A stretch of DNA of 64,000 nucleotides from Sarcocystis neurona. Lineage: Eukaryota > Apicomplexa > Conoidasida > Eucoccidiorida > Sarcocystidae. The stretch covers positions 2,374,116 through 2,438,115 of the forward strand of contig KL647294.1 of NCBI GenBank assembly GCA_000727475.1, in the 5' to 3' direction. The translations under genes and the position numbers were made by a program. Below, piece after piece: positions 10,801-22,857 of this stretch (position 1 is the first letter of the stretch; the number at the start of each line of letters is the position of its first letter). The notes beneath the pieces were generated by a model. That model saw nothing but the letters and a program-made list of their open reading frames with translations. It was not told the DNA's origin and ran no database searches.

Positions 10801-13800
10801 GCTAGGTGCTTCGATGTTCAAGTTAAATAGGTGTCCGTACACTCAAACAGACAGCGTTACTTGTGGTCTTTAGTTGAGCATAGATTCGGCGTGATCTGCA
10901 CACGTTCATATCCGTGTGTACGCATCTGCAAGCGTCCTGCATCACCACGGTCTCACGCACAGGAGAAGCAGAGGAAAGTGGTGTGAGTCATTGACGCCAG
11001 CAAGCAGGGCAAGAAATGCCACCTGTGCTTCCGCAATGCAACGCCGTAGGGGCACAGTGTACGCGAAGTCGGCTGCAACCGCATGTTCACGTATCTATTT
11101 ATACATATATGTACATATACATGTATACTTGTATCTGCAATGCACGCTATGTACCCAATAAAGGAATACACATACTTAAGTGCATCTGTAAAAGCTTCTG
11201 GAAAGATGGTACACAGTCAGGTATGTGTTCGCAGTGGGAAGATGCAATTAATGACGCCCACTTTAGATGCACCTCACCAGATGCAGTGCACGAGGGGCCT
11301 CATTTGCTGCTATCGAATGAACGTGCAAAAAGCCAGACTTGTGAAGTACACACGGGTGAAGTATTCACGTTCCATTTTTCTACTTGTTTTGATTCCGCCG
11401 TTGCGCGACTCCTCAGAATTACGCCATTCAGCGTTGCGGGTGGTCCATATCCACGCAAACCAAGATTAGAAGCTTGGCCAAAACCTCCCCCTGGCATCTG
11501 TCGCGGTCCAGACTGCCCTCCGCACACCGTTCCTCAATGCAGGGAGCTGCCAGTCGTCACTCACAGTAGGTGCGAAAGGGTGAGGCAATCGCAGAAATGC
11601 AACATTTCCTGTGAAAGGGTATGAGGTGCTACGGTGAACAACAGCTGACTATCCGCCTATAAGCACCCATATAACATAATGGTGCTTTATGGTAAAATTT
11701 TCAAATCATGTAACAACTCGATGTGTAAGTGTTGCTTACCACAGACTGCGTTGGCAACAAGTGCTTGCAGCGTTGCACATCTAAAACCTCTTATGCACTC
11801 GCCACCGTAGGAATGTGCACCGTCGTGGAAGTGTATTTATCCGTCTGTTAGACAACTCTAATATAGACATCCAGAGACGTATCGAAGCGCAAGTAGACAA
11901 TTGACCCATGTGGACCGCAGGTGTGCCTCACCACTCACACCTCCACGGTGCAAGTACGTGAGCAGGTGCACGTATAAGCGAGCTCACGTACGGTGAGAAA
12001 CCCGGAATACTTACGTCGAGACAATGTATACCCTTGTGGTAATGCGGTCATAGTGTTCTGTGAGCATGTGTAGACATGGACACGCATATGTGTGCACAGT
12101 ATTGTGTTGCACCCATTCAAATGTGCAGGTGCACAGTCTACCTGTTTTATTTGACAAAGTGGCTTACACACCGTCGAAGTTTTACATAAAAACCTCACGC
12201 AGGTGTGGCATGCAGAAGGTGCACACGTGTAAAATTTTGCTTGAAGGTGATTCGGATAAGTTCACGAGCAGACACGCTGACTGCAAAAAAAGAAATGCAG
12301 ACGCTTTTGTTCACGTTTGAAAGTGGCCTGGTGCACTTGGAAGGGCGTGAAAAGAGACAGGGAGCTCCCACTTGCTGCTTAATTCCATTTGTGTAGTTGT
12401 ATGTCACTCTCGTTCTCATCACTAGGTTACATAGCTTGCTTTAGATGTGAAGATTCAAATACATCCCCTTGCGACGTAGGATCATTAGGTACGCCTGGGG
12501 CAGTACGAGGGTCGAGAAGGGATCTGCATACTTTTTATGTGTATATTTGTACAGGTACTCGCGTAGGTATTTGCATAATGGTGGCTGTATATATGACATT
12601 ACCACAATCGAAATTGTTTAATGGCAGGCGATCCTTTTAGCCAAAAATCTGCGTACAGTACACTGGTCCTGTTCAAACGTACGTTTACAGATGTGTATAC
12701 GTATGTTATATCCTGCATAAATTCACCGCTCGGAACGATTCGAGGTCCGAAGACGTACGTATGTATTGGTAGGTGCGAAGTAGTGATATGTGCTACAGAT
12801 GGAAGGCCTACGTTGACGACAGACACTAAATATTCCATAGTCGCCGTACAACACACAACAGTTTGCGCGCACGCGCGTTGATGCGGGCTGCTGTGTACAT
12901 ATCATCTTGCCGCTTTTTCGGATGACTTTAAAGCATGTGCTTCTGGAATTGTGCCACGAGGAGACACGCATGTGAACTTTGATGATTTTTTACGCATGTG
13001 TCTTTGCATCTTAATATCAACTAGTGTATTTTATGTTTATGGAAACATGGGTAGGCCCCATTTCAGAGACATGTTATTTGACAAGATCCGCCCAAACTCC
13101 TACAGGTGAACTGTGCAGACATACATCCGTACGTCGTTCATTCTCCGCCGTTTTCCATATACACTTCTTCATCAGCTTGCCGGATTTCTGCAGGATTCCC
13201 GTCAAGCTGCCAAGGTCCTTCTCCCTTGTGCTCGACGTAGGGGAAAATCTCCGCTTGTAAACATTCTGCCGGAGATGTTTTTTCGAGTGCGTGCGTATCA
13301 GGGGCAGTACCAAAAAGCCTACCCATGCCAGAAGACGGTTCAGAGGAAGGAATGTCATAAGGAGACCGTGAGGAAAACGTACAGTTGCTCGAGTGTGAGA
13401 GTGGCGAAGAAGCGCGTTCCTTGTCAATACTCAAGCCACAGGAGAAATCTTGTTCGACTGCAGCGAGCATTGATTCCTCGCTCGTATCTTGTGCCCGAGT
13501 CACGTATCCCAGGAGATCCGAAGGAAAAGAAATTCATTGACCCGTTGTCAAAAACACCAATGGATGTCACACGTGAGGTAACACAAATACACAGCGAAAA
13601 GTGAGACTGGGAATAGTTGCTTATAAGCGAAATGCCGGGGCAAAGAAACCCTCCGCAAAAGCAACCTCGGTGAAGTGCGTTAGGGTACGGGTAGGTGTAC
13701 CCCCCCTGCACGCTTGCGAGTGACAGAGAACATCAGAGGAACTCAACAAAATCGCAAAAACGGCCACTTCGCGGTGGAGACAGTGAGCGAGAGTTGACCG

Positions 13801-14791
13801 TTCGGCAGCGAAGGGGAACAGAACTGCAGTTTACGGTCAGAGAAGTTAAAGAGCGAGGGCACTGGATATTTTCGTAGTTGCTGAGTGACGAACTCGTAGC
13901 AAATAGGATCTTGCTGCACGGAGTGTGGAGAGGTTTTTTTTCAACACAATTTCGTGCTTCTCCGTGATTATCTCCTCGTTGCACTTTACTGCCGAGTTTT
14001 TCTCTTCTCTCCGCACCGATAAAAACGTGTCCACCAAGTTATCCGGATAGAGAAATCCCATCACGTCACAGGCGGGTGGAGTGCCGATTTTCTTACAGGG
14101 GTGTCTTTGGGGGACTTCTAACTGTGACGGCTTTGGTCAGGTAGTGGCCCTAATTCACTGTGGAAGGTTGTGTCAGTGTGCGCACCTCTGGGTGAATGCT
14201 AAACCTCGTGTCTCAAAGTGCGAATCCGCTGTGCATTAAATTCACTCGCATGCGCGTTTTCAGGGTTCCTCGATAGGACCCCGATGCACCGCTAATAGGA
14301 ACTGGGTGTACTCCTGCGTCGTGTGTACACGCACGTTGTGGAGCTTGTCCTCTACATCTCACAGCTTGCGATTTGCGCCTTTGACACGTCTCTCACAGCA
14401 TGGATTGACCGATTTCGAGGAAACGTACAGGTGCAGCCCGAACGGTGGTTTCCTCTGCTACTTGGTAGACACGCCGTACATAACGCAGTGCGAAAAAGAG
14501 GTAATGGTGGCCCAGCCATTCCCTTGTTTGGAGACTCGACAGGCCAAACACTGCAAACCGGGACTGCGCACGAGCCACGAAGTTGTGCGCTTGGCGGGAA
14601 ATGCCGCGGACTTTGCCACCCACCGACTCGTTATCTACCCCGTTAGAATGCGAGAGGACGTGCCAAAAACGCAGGCCGATAAACTACTCCGCACGGCAAA
14701 GACAATAAAAGCAGATGCTCTCGCGCTCTTGCGGCCCAAATACGTGCAGGACAAAACGCACACCGCAGACATTACTGACAGGAAAGCATGA
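7869..14791 (+). CDS. Oocyst wall protein-like, secreted Cys-rich modular protein, eight proposed exons
   Basis: Proposed exons: 7869-8078, 8695-8775, 9326-9478, 10136-10595, about 11281-11618, 12216 to about 12315, 13194-13577 and 14399-14791. Every border I could place has AG before and GT after. Junctions are phase 0 except between exons 4 and 5 (phase 1). Exon 1 starts with ATG and a hydrophobic signal peptide (MRTKTYISLLFCG then LFLTTCF), so the product should enter the secretory path. Cys spacing repeats: exon 4 C-x8-C-x10-C-x10-C-x8-C; exon 7 C-x8-C-x10-C-x11-C; exon 8 C-x7-C-x10-C-x11-C-x8-C; exon 5 C-x7-C-x10-C-x8-C. A Pro/Gly linker follows the module in exon 4. Coccidian and Cryptosporidium oocyst wall proteins have regularly spaced six-Cys repeats and are stored in wall-forming bodies of macrogametes; assignment to them is inference from this pattern. 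The end of exon 6 is weak, and the stop at 14789 may be bypassed by further exons to 16.7 kb. Confidence 0.68.
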
Positions 14792-16174
14792 TATGCTGTA
14801 CATGCCAGTGCATATTCCCTGTACATCGTCTGTTTCTTCATATAACGTGCGTGTGTCCTTGTGTGCGGAGTGGGGTTCTGACTGTTTCACAACTTTGTGC
14901 GACATGGAGAAGAGTCGACAGCGACGAACTGGTGGCGAAGTTTACAGGACTGGCCACCAGTAACAATGATGTTTCGAACCTACTGGGTATACTGGAAAAA
15001 GTTTCTCTCGTAGTTTGCACCGAAAATTCCAGATTAGGGTACCTTAGCTTGTATATAATCTATAGTGGCTACTCTGCAGCTACGGACATGTATGTAAACG
15101 AACTCTTGGGACACGCGCTAAGGGGTTCAAGGATGAGGCATGATTTGTCTGTTATTTCTTTGTGGCCTGTCATGAAGTGTTGATCTCTGCCGTTACTTCT
15201 TACACGCCGCTTTCGTCCGCTGTGCTGCTTCTTCCTTAGCTACTGTCTCGTTATAATGTAACCATTACACCTACTTCTACACATACATATACCACGTACG
15301 TTAGACCTTGGACGTACGTGTATGTATCCGTATGTGTACTCTCATTTCTGCATCTATAAATGCACGTGTGTACGTCTCTAGTTATACGAGGACGCAGTTC
15401 TAAATTTGGACGCTCCAGCTTCCGAAATTCAGATTGTTGTCGTCAAGCTTACGCGGGAGATCTGCGCATGTACTCTCTTCAGTGGAGGCCGAGCATCCAC
15501 CTGGGGTCCTACAGTGCGCTTACTGCTCCTCCTGCTGCTAAACTCACGTGGCGCAACTCCGCGGATGCCTCTTTCAGCCTCGCCTTACACACGTTGACAC
15601 TGCATAAGGTTTCTGTGACACGAACGATTGCCATTCAACCACCCTCGCATCCGTGATGACAGTGCAGAGTATTTCAGAACGTCTATGCGGTTTTCGATGG
15701 ATGTCTGCAATGTTGGTGCCGGAGAGTTCTCAGACACTAACGAGGAGTTCCTGTTGACTGGCCACAGTTGTATAAACAGCCCGCTTACGGTACTCAAGGA
15801 GCGCTTAATAATCGAACGTAGAATGATCGTGCCACGCACTTTACGTTCACTACACTATTACCACACACTTTTCTTCTACAGCTTCCTGGTTTCCAGTTGA
15901 GTGTCTGTTTAAGAGTATCACCTACGGGCTCTTTACATTCGCGAACCACTGTTTCCACTCGTAATACAAAGTTCTACCACTTAACTTTGGGGAGCTGCGG
16001 GGTTCAAAATACGTGTGTTTTGTGCTTCGCATCGCTAGGCTACAAACCAGAGACGCTGCGTTATCACACACCTTGCCAGCACTATATGGTCAGACTGCAC
16101 TACACGTGGTCCTCCATAGGTGGATAATTCTCGTGTAACTGCATATTAATACGTCACATCCTGTTTACTTACAG
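14792..16174. other. Intergenic or intronic stretch
   Basis: Mostly AT-richer sequence with short open frames. A + frame around 14905-15010 reads a plausible peptide (DELVAKFTGLATSNNDVSNL) but has no good acceptor and could not be joined in phase to the neighbouring Cys-rich exons. Nothing else is supportable. Confidence 0.45.
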
Positions 16175-16666
16175 GTGCAATTTCTTGACGAAGTGTACGA
16201 CAAAAGAGCTGTGTGCCCCAAGCTGCGTCAAGAGAATTTTTTTCGAGTGCAACGCCAGACACACACGTCATCTGCATTGGTGGCAACTTTCCACCCCTGT
16301 CTCCTGTAGGTGTGCGGAGAGACTTCCTTAAGAAGACGAACTACAGTAGCGTATTGTGTCTCCATGTATCTACGGTCCTCAGCAAGAGGGAGGCCAAGGA
16401 ATCACGGTGCTGTCCACGACAGACCAACCCACACCGCAGCGAAACACGGGCACGCGGACGCATCCACCCTCCTTGCACGCAGCAAGAGCGAATCCAGCTA
16501 TTTTGAATCACATTTGCAAAACAAAGTTGCAAAGCATGTCTCTGAAAAAATTCTACGACGACAGGACAAGGACTGGGCGGAAGATGGCAAGGAATTATTA
16601 CCGCAACGGGGCAATGCGGTTACCTATGCAGCCGACGTTCCACGAGTGCATATCTATATACAGTAA
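16175..16666 (+). CDS. Possible further exons of the oocyst wall-like gene or of a paralogue
   Basis: After an acceptor (TTACTTACAG) the sequence 16175-16309 is open in two frames. One has seven cysteines (starting CNFLTKCTTKELCAPSC); the other reads VQFLDEVYDKRAVC, which resembles the start of the exon-4 module. A donor GTGTGC follows at 16310. A second acceptor (GGTCCTCAG) opens 16383-16666, where one frame reads a Lys/Glu/Ala-rich tail (LLARSKSESSYFESHLQNKV) ending in TAA at 16664. That composition matches the linker of the upstream exon 8. Competing frames are also open, so the phase cannot be fixed by eye. Confidence 0.42.
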
Positions 16667-17108
16667 CAGCCACATCGTTACCTACCTTATATTCAGACGT
16701 CTGTATGCGTTATCGCTTGTAGGCACATACATTCATTAGTACAAAAATATATACAAACACGCGTTTAGGCGCCTGCGTACGGAATACTGAGAGTGTGTCA
16801 TTCTGTACCAGCAGATATAGAAACTCCCGTGTGCAGCTTCAGCGCTCCTCCCAGAGCGTGTTCGGCGCATACCACAGCGGTATGAGTGAGTGAGCAGAAA
16901 GGCAGGTTGTACGTGGGTGGCAGTAGCATATCGAAATGACAGACAGTATTCAAAAGCTCGCATACACATGTAAGTACAACAATCTACACGTATGTCGCAA
17001 CAATTTCACACGTTCGTATATATTTACGTACTTACGTGCTCACGGACACGCGTACCTTCACGCACGCACACACACGCACGTACGCTTGTAGAGTAGACAC
17101 AAACAAAA

Positions 17109-17441
17109 ATGCAAGCAGGTGAATATACACGCGTTCAAGAAGCTGCTGCAGAGGTGCTGGAGTGCGCACTCATTGTGAAGGGAAGGTACGCGCTTGTGGG
17201 ACTTCCGGTGCATTCGCCAGGATGCTGCAGCTCCTGTCAAGGAATCCCTCCGTACGGGCATATATACTTACACGTATGTATACGCACACGGGCGTATCGG
17301 CAGTACACGCATGGGAAGCGGGTCCCCAAGATCGCGAAGCACGAACCGACAGCGGAGACACATATCCACGTCTACACACGTATACGTACAATTATAAAAC
17401 GTGGGTCAGGCTGTTCATCGTCCCTTTTGGTACATGCGTGA
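17109..17441 (+). CDS. Small ATG-started open frame, unknown
   Basis: The frame opens with ATG after an A-rich leader and reads 110 codons. Its first 45 residues (MQAGEYTRVQEAAAEVLECA, then GCCSSCQGIPP) look protein-like. The second half turns into repeat-derived His/Thr/Arg-rich sequence, which suggests that a splice donor is used before it. No domain recognised. Confidence 0.22.
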   Translation: MQAGEYTRVQEAAAEVLECALIVKGRYALVGLPVHSPGCCSSCQGIPPYGHIYLHVCIRTRAYRQYTHGKRVPKIAKHEPTAETHIHVYTRIRTIIKRGSGCSSSLLVHA

Positions 17442-19825
17442 GTAAAGCAGTTGGAACAGCGACCGCCTCCGCACGCAGACGCATTCGAACGTTCGACAGC
17501 ACGCGCTGCCTGCAGTTATTCACTTTCTTCGGCCTCAGCTGCCTTGCCTTCCCTCTTTGCTTTGTACTGTGCGTACTCAGTGTCTGAGTGATATCTCTTC
17601 ATATTCAGAAAAAAAGGATGCCACGGCAGGTAGTCCTCCAGGATCCAGTTCGGTCCCCGTTCCTGCACACAGAGAGAACAAAACAGTGTCCGCTGAACAG
17701 AAAATAAGAGGCTCTCTCCTTATATGCGCCTGCACGTTCGACGAGTCGTGCTTTCCCTTCTCCTTGCAGCCGTGAGCACTCCCATATCAGTCTGTCTTTC
17801 TTTCTTACGCACGCGTGCGCTCCTCTAGAGGCATTCATGTACGACATACGTTTGTCAAGTTTTGCCACCGCATAATTTGACTTGTATGCATACACTCTAG
17901 CCAGCCCAAGCTTCTTACATGACGTGTGTGCACTCAGCCAGATTTTGCCTTTTCCTCCATTTCTCTCGCGTTCTAACATGCTCTGTATCCGCATGTCTCT
18001 CTCTATACACACACACGCATATACATATATGCGTATAGCGAAGTGTACATTTGCAGTTTCTTATACAGGCAATTCGTACATATGTGTATATAATATCTAT
18101 GTACGTAAGTGACCTGCTGTAGTCGCCGTTTGATTCTACATCCTTCACGCCAATACGTTTTCGAACAACACCCGTCGGTCTGCACACGGCCGCCTACGCA
18201 CATACAGCTTTCTAACGTACGCCTGTGCGTCAGTGCACCAACGTACGAGGCATAGCGCGTTCTGCCGTCTTTTTTTCTGTAACCGCACAGCTGAGAAACG
18301 AGCTGTACCTATTTTCCGTGGCATGTGCGTCAACGTCAATCAAGCACCTGGTTCCCTTTTTGCTTCCTCGCATCTGACTACGCGTACCAAGATCAAATGC
18401 AGAAATATCAAAATATTTGTTCAGGCGATTGCACGCGCGCACACGCCTGAAACCTACATGTATACAGACAGGTGCTTAGAACAGCAGACACACGCACCCG
18501 TCGGTTGTGGAAAGGCGTCAGAAAAAGTGTGCGCTGTGCCTGGCCTGCAACGAACGGGCGGTGAGGCGTTTGTTTGTTTGTCTGCTGCCACCTGTGAAAT
18601 TTATTGCTACATTCTTTGCGCGCGCAGTGCGGCCTGTTGAACTACTTCTTTGGATCGTAAGGCTCTCTACGAGCTGGGGCGCGCAATGAGTTCTGGCCGT
18701 TGCAGAAAACACGGGGCTCCTTGTCTCAGCACCAGCAGCAGCACGGCATGCTTCCCAATAGTAAACAAAGCAATGGCGCCACGGCGTTTCCTTGGAGCCG
18801 TCGCTGCAGCAGCATTAGAAGCAACGAGCAGACCATGTGTCAGTCACAGGAGGAGAGGACGTGATGAGTTTCCACGACAGTAGAGAAAATCCAGGTCACC
18901 CTCTCGAAGCAGCAGTGGGAGCACAAAAGCAAGGAAGCAGGTTGTCCCACCTATGCAGCAGCAGCAGCAGCAGGAAAAATTGTGTGCCCAACCGCAGCAG
19001 AGGCAGTCGAAAGCAGATCTCATTTTACGACAGAGGGCGTAGTCGTATCTCTTCTAGCAGAACGGTGAAATCATTGAGAGGATGCCCGCTTTTATTATTC
19101 CATCTCATTCATCAGACACTGCACGAAAGAGGTGCGTACCATTTATGACAAATCGGCCGACAGCCCATACGGTCCTTCTCTTGCGTCATAAACGCGGCTC
19201 ACCTTGCGACGTCTATCTAAATACCGCGTGCAGGGATTCGAGTTTTCCGCTCGGTCCCGTTCTTTACTGGCAAGCATCCACTCTATAGTGTAACGCTTCG
19301 GTCGGATGCCTGCAGCAGAGAAAAAAACAAGGGAAGCGCGGCAAGTCCATGCGGTTGTTCCTCTGGCTAAACTCACAGGGAGCACTTGGAAGAAAGATTG
19401 GAAATCGGATAATGTGCGTTGTTCAGGAGTAGAAAGTCAACGGAGCGATGGTATGCTACTTCGACCCAGCAGAATATACCTGAGTGTGCACAACGCCAAG
19501 CCGTACGATACGAAGACTTCTGTTCTGCAAATTTTAATTCTCTTACTACTAAGCAGTTACAGACACACGTGCATGCGTGTGTGGAACACGTGCGATCATG
19601 CATGCACTCACTCCTGCATATAAGATATGCGCGTTCTACTCGGACGTGTGTGGAATCTCGTTTCCAGTGACCTGCGGGGTCACCCGCAACCCTACTGCCC
19701 AAAGAAAACTACTTTCGTCTTCTGTAGCGCATGAAAATCAACTGACGCGTACACGCGTATGACTTTAGGGACACGCATTACCTCTTTTGATATATGCATA
19801 CATGTATGTCTTACATGTGTATGCA

Positions 19826-19849
19826 TATATATATATATATATATATATG
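19826..19849. repeat. (TA)n microsatellite
   Basis: A run of TA dinucleotides inside GTATGCATATAT context. Similar short TA runs occur at about 1756-1772, 20552-20572, 55059-55086, 59341-59362, 60849-60866 and 61599-61622. They mark non-coding DNA throughout the window. Confidence 0.9.
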
Positions 19850-20723
19850 TACATTTGGTGTTTACAGGTGTATGCACGTTCTTTTGGAATCTACACTAAA
19901 TATATATACTTGCCTCCGCCTACCTGCAACTATACTCCATACATCTATATCTACATTGATGTGAGCCGCAACACCAACGGAGAATTTCTTGAGGGCAGAC
20001 GAAGCCCGCGCTGGAACCGTTTTACGGGAAGGTGCGACAGTAAAGCCGCGGCACTTCGCACCACTACCGACGTTAGCACTACTACACATGGCTGCACTTC
20101 AACAAATACACATATACATATGCGCAAGCAGCTAAAAAAATCGAGTCTACACATATATCTCCCAGCGCCATGCAACGACAGGCGTACCAGTTTTAATCGT
20201 AGTACACGCGGATGCACCCTAAACATATACGTGTGAATGGGCGCGTGTGTTTGGACTGTGGGCACGTTCGTAAGTACACGCACATATGTATATATGTATG
20301 TATATATATACATATATGTATACATGCTCGCTGTACGCACCTTGAGCAGAAGGAGTTTTCACCCGAAACAGGACACGTCACTTTCTGAAACAACCAACAG
20401 CAGCCAGGTAAAACTGGTGGGATGCGGACCTCGCCGGGTGGAGCAGCAGCCTTCATACAGCAACCTCTCTCTCTACCCACGTACATAAAATAGCACAGAA
20501 GTGCGCGTCGCCCTATAATTCGACGACGACAATCTCACTTAATACGTACCTATATATATATATATATATATGTATATACGCTGACACGCATACACGTGTG
20601 AGAGCCACATATGGTGCACATCCACCACCGCATTTCAAATAACAAATCGAACATACACAAGTAGAGGTCAAAATGATGTGAGCTTGCTTCCGTTACATGC
20701 ATGTCTATACATACATATACAGG

Positions 20724-22150
20724 CTACACGGATACGTTGTTCCCGACCCAGTGTAGCGCAGCGGGTCTATCGTAGAGAAAGAAAAGGCTTCTGTGTGACT
20801 TGCCGTAGACGCTGACGCTCATAAAGAAGAAAGAAAGGCCGAAGACGACGAGCAGCACTGGCACAGCAACGACCGCTGTATGATACTGCAGCAGCGCCGC
20901 CCTGCAGCAGGCAACACGAGAGACCAAAGACACAGACGTCCGAAGAAAAAAACTCGATGAGATACGGAGGACAGGTAGACGTACGATGAAGCGCGAGAAT
21001 ACCAAGCTGCGAGGAGCGAAACAAAAAACTCCGCCTGTGTAGGCGCAGAAAAATTCAGTTCCACGAGGACCGCCGTGAATACATGGACGAGCTACACACC
21101 TGCCGCACAGCCAAAAGCCACCGCGTTCCACCGGACAAAACCGGTTGACGACAGCTTGCAGGCTGCGTGCAGTCCTGAATACAAACGCTTGTGAAGTACA
21201 TGCCTGAAGCACTTGTTCGAGTACTTCTCTCTTCCTGCATGCAGGTAATGTGTACACTGAACACGCGTCCAACTTCTCTCTTTATGACCGATACGCCCAC
21301 GGATAGGACAAACGTTTACAAACACACACATACACAGAGTAACGCAGTGAAGACCAGCGTTCCGCGTGCTTCTTGTTGTGCAGCTGTGATCACGATGTGC
21401 CTACAGGTCTGGACTATATTCACGTCTCTGGTGAAATAACAAGAAAAGGCCACAACCGACGACTGCCTCGCTGGCTTGGGCTTTCCGTACATACTGATGC
21501 GGTCGGCCTCCACTACTGTCCAGAAGCAGCGTACGGAGACCAGACACCTCGACGCGTGTGACGCACGGCTGTGTGCCTGCATGCGTGCAGGTCACTACAC
21601 TGTAGGCATCGGACCGCGTACAGACACACGGCCGAGTACCACTGCTACGAAGACGCGTCTGTAGCAGTCAGATATACATAGGCCCCTCAGAGGCGCTTCT
21701 ACCCAGGCACGCGTCTACATCTCTATAACTAGTCAAATCACGCAGATATATACACATACACAAATAGGTAATATTTGTGTACACGTGTTCGGACGTATAC
21801 TGAGAGAGACACAGCCACCTGGCAATGCACCTCATCCGAGCGACCGCTCCGTCCTTTTTCAGTAACGGTGCTCTTTTTATCTCGATTTGAGACACTTCTG
21901 TAGCCGACGACCGCCGATTAATGCTGTCTTCAAGGTGCAGGTCGGACGAACAAAATATATGGATGGTGCGGACTTCTATGCCACCTTTATTACAAATTTG
22001 CGCCACCTTCCGTACGGCCTCGGGTCCGCAAAATCTGCATTGAACGCCACTTCCTCCTAACGTTGTGGTACGGAACAACTCGCCTTTGTCAAGACTCTTG
22101 AGCGTACACACACACGTATACTTGTGTACACTTACATTACACGTAGACAT
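20724..22150 (-). CDS. Single-pass membrane protein of about 245 aa, unknown family, five exons
   Basis: On the minus strand five segments join with consistent phases: exon 1 22150-22136 (ATG, donor GTAAGT), exon 2 22096-21831 (donor GTGCAT), exon 3 21493-21334 (acceptor CATCAG, donor GTATGT), exon 4 21234-21100 (acceptor ATGCAG, donor GTGTGT) and exon 5 20885-20724 (acceptor CTGCAG, stop TAG). The coding sum is 738 nt, exactly 246 codons. Exon 5 encodes a clear transmembrane helix (VAVPVLLVVFGLSFFFMSV), a short basic/aromatic tail and the C-terminus. Exons 2-4 are soluble with scattered cysteines, such as CRFC and CIQDC. The helix sits about 30 residues from the end, so the protein is either tail-anchored or type I if a signal peptide has been missed. 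Intron 1 would be only 39 bp; reading through it keeps the same frame, so the N-terminus is uncertain. I do not recognise the family. Confidence 0.6.
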
Positions 22151-22539
22151 GGTGCGCGGCGAGCAGAGCTCGACACACAAAAACCGTCAGGAAGGAGCCA
22201 TCTCACGGTAAAAAGTGAAATGTGTAGGTACCCATTTACGCACCTGCTACGCACCGTAGACGTCGTGCAGCACCGGCAAGTGCGACTCTTTCTGTGTGTT
22301 CTATAAAGGGAGGTCAGCTGCGATTTGGTGAACAGGATCTGACACGCAAAGGACTACACGAATGCAGAGCAGTACTCAGTCGACAACTCCTGTTTGCCTC
22401 CGGGCAACAGACGCTTCCGTACGTGGAGTGTTGAACAGGTCTTACACGGTAACGTAGTTAATACGTAGATGAGGAACACGAACGTGGCGCATCGTACTAC
22501 GTGGGCATTACTTAGTAAGCGTGCTACAGGAATCACTTA

Positions 22540-22857
22540 CTGAATTGGTTTCTGGTCTCTGGCGAAGTACCCGCGGTAAACGGTGTGAAAAACGCCGACA
22601 GGCTGGAAGTGCCATCGCTCCCAGTCATATTTGTGGTCGTATGTTATTTGATTTAAACGGTAGACTTTTGGGCTTCCGTCAGGGTTGTATTCTCTCGGCG
22701 GGGGGGTTGGCGTTTGCATGTGAAACGGAACAGTAGCAATGTTTCTTTGCGAAGCTGTGAATGGAGAAGTGATACGTTTGGCTGCCTGCAACAGCAAGCG
22801 GTTGAACCCGCCGAACGCGGGCGCCATGACATGATTCAGAGGGCCTGAAGGCAGCAT
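22540..22857 (-). CDS. Small conserved-looking protein of about 106 aa, possibly mitochondrial
   Basis: The ATG at 22857 opens a frame that runs to a TAA at 22537-22539. The first half is basic with hydroxylated and hydrophobic residues and no acidic residues (GGFNRLLLQAAKRITSPFTA), as in a mitochondrial targeting peptide. The second half is a compact, aromatic and charged sequence (ITYDHKYDWERWHFQPVGVF, ending YFARDQKPIQ). Small lineage-specific subunits of apicomplexan ATP synthase and cytochrome oxidase look like this, but I cannot name one. The end is ambiguous: the bases around the stop read CA|GTAAGTGA, a consensus donor, so the protein may continue into another exon. The same frame is open upstream of the ATG to 23457 but has no sensible content there. 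Confidence 0.52.

Larger units (their letters stand above)
16667..20720. other. CAG- and TA-repeat region with weak exon candidates
   Basis: No gene could be assembled here. Candidates seen: an ATG-started + frame at 17109-17441 (110 codons, one CC and a CSSC in its first half); a + frame 18233-18640 with a Cys-rich end; a CAG-repeat stretch at about 18720-19030, open in several + frames with Gln or Ser runs; and a Lys-rich + frame after 19309 (AAEKKTREARQVHA). Between them are TA and GTACG tracts. Each could be an exon of a repeat-rich gene but none has matched phases with another. Confidence 0.4.
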
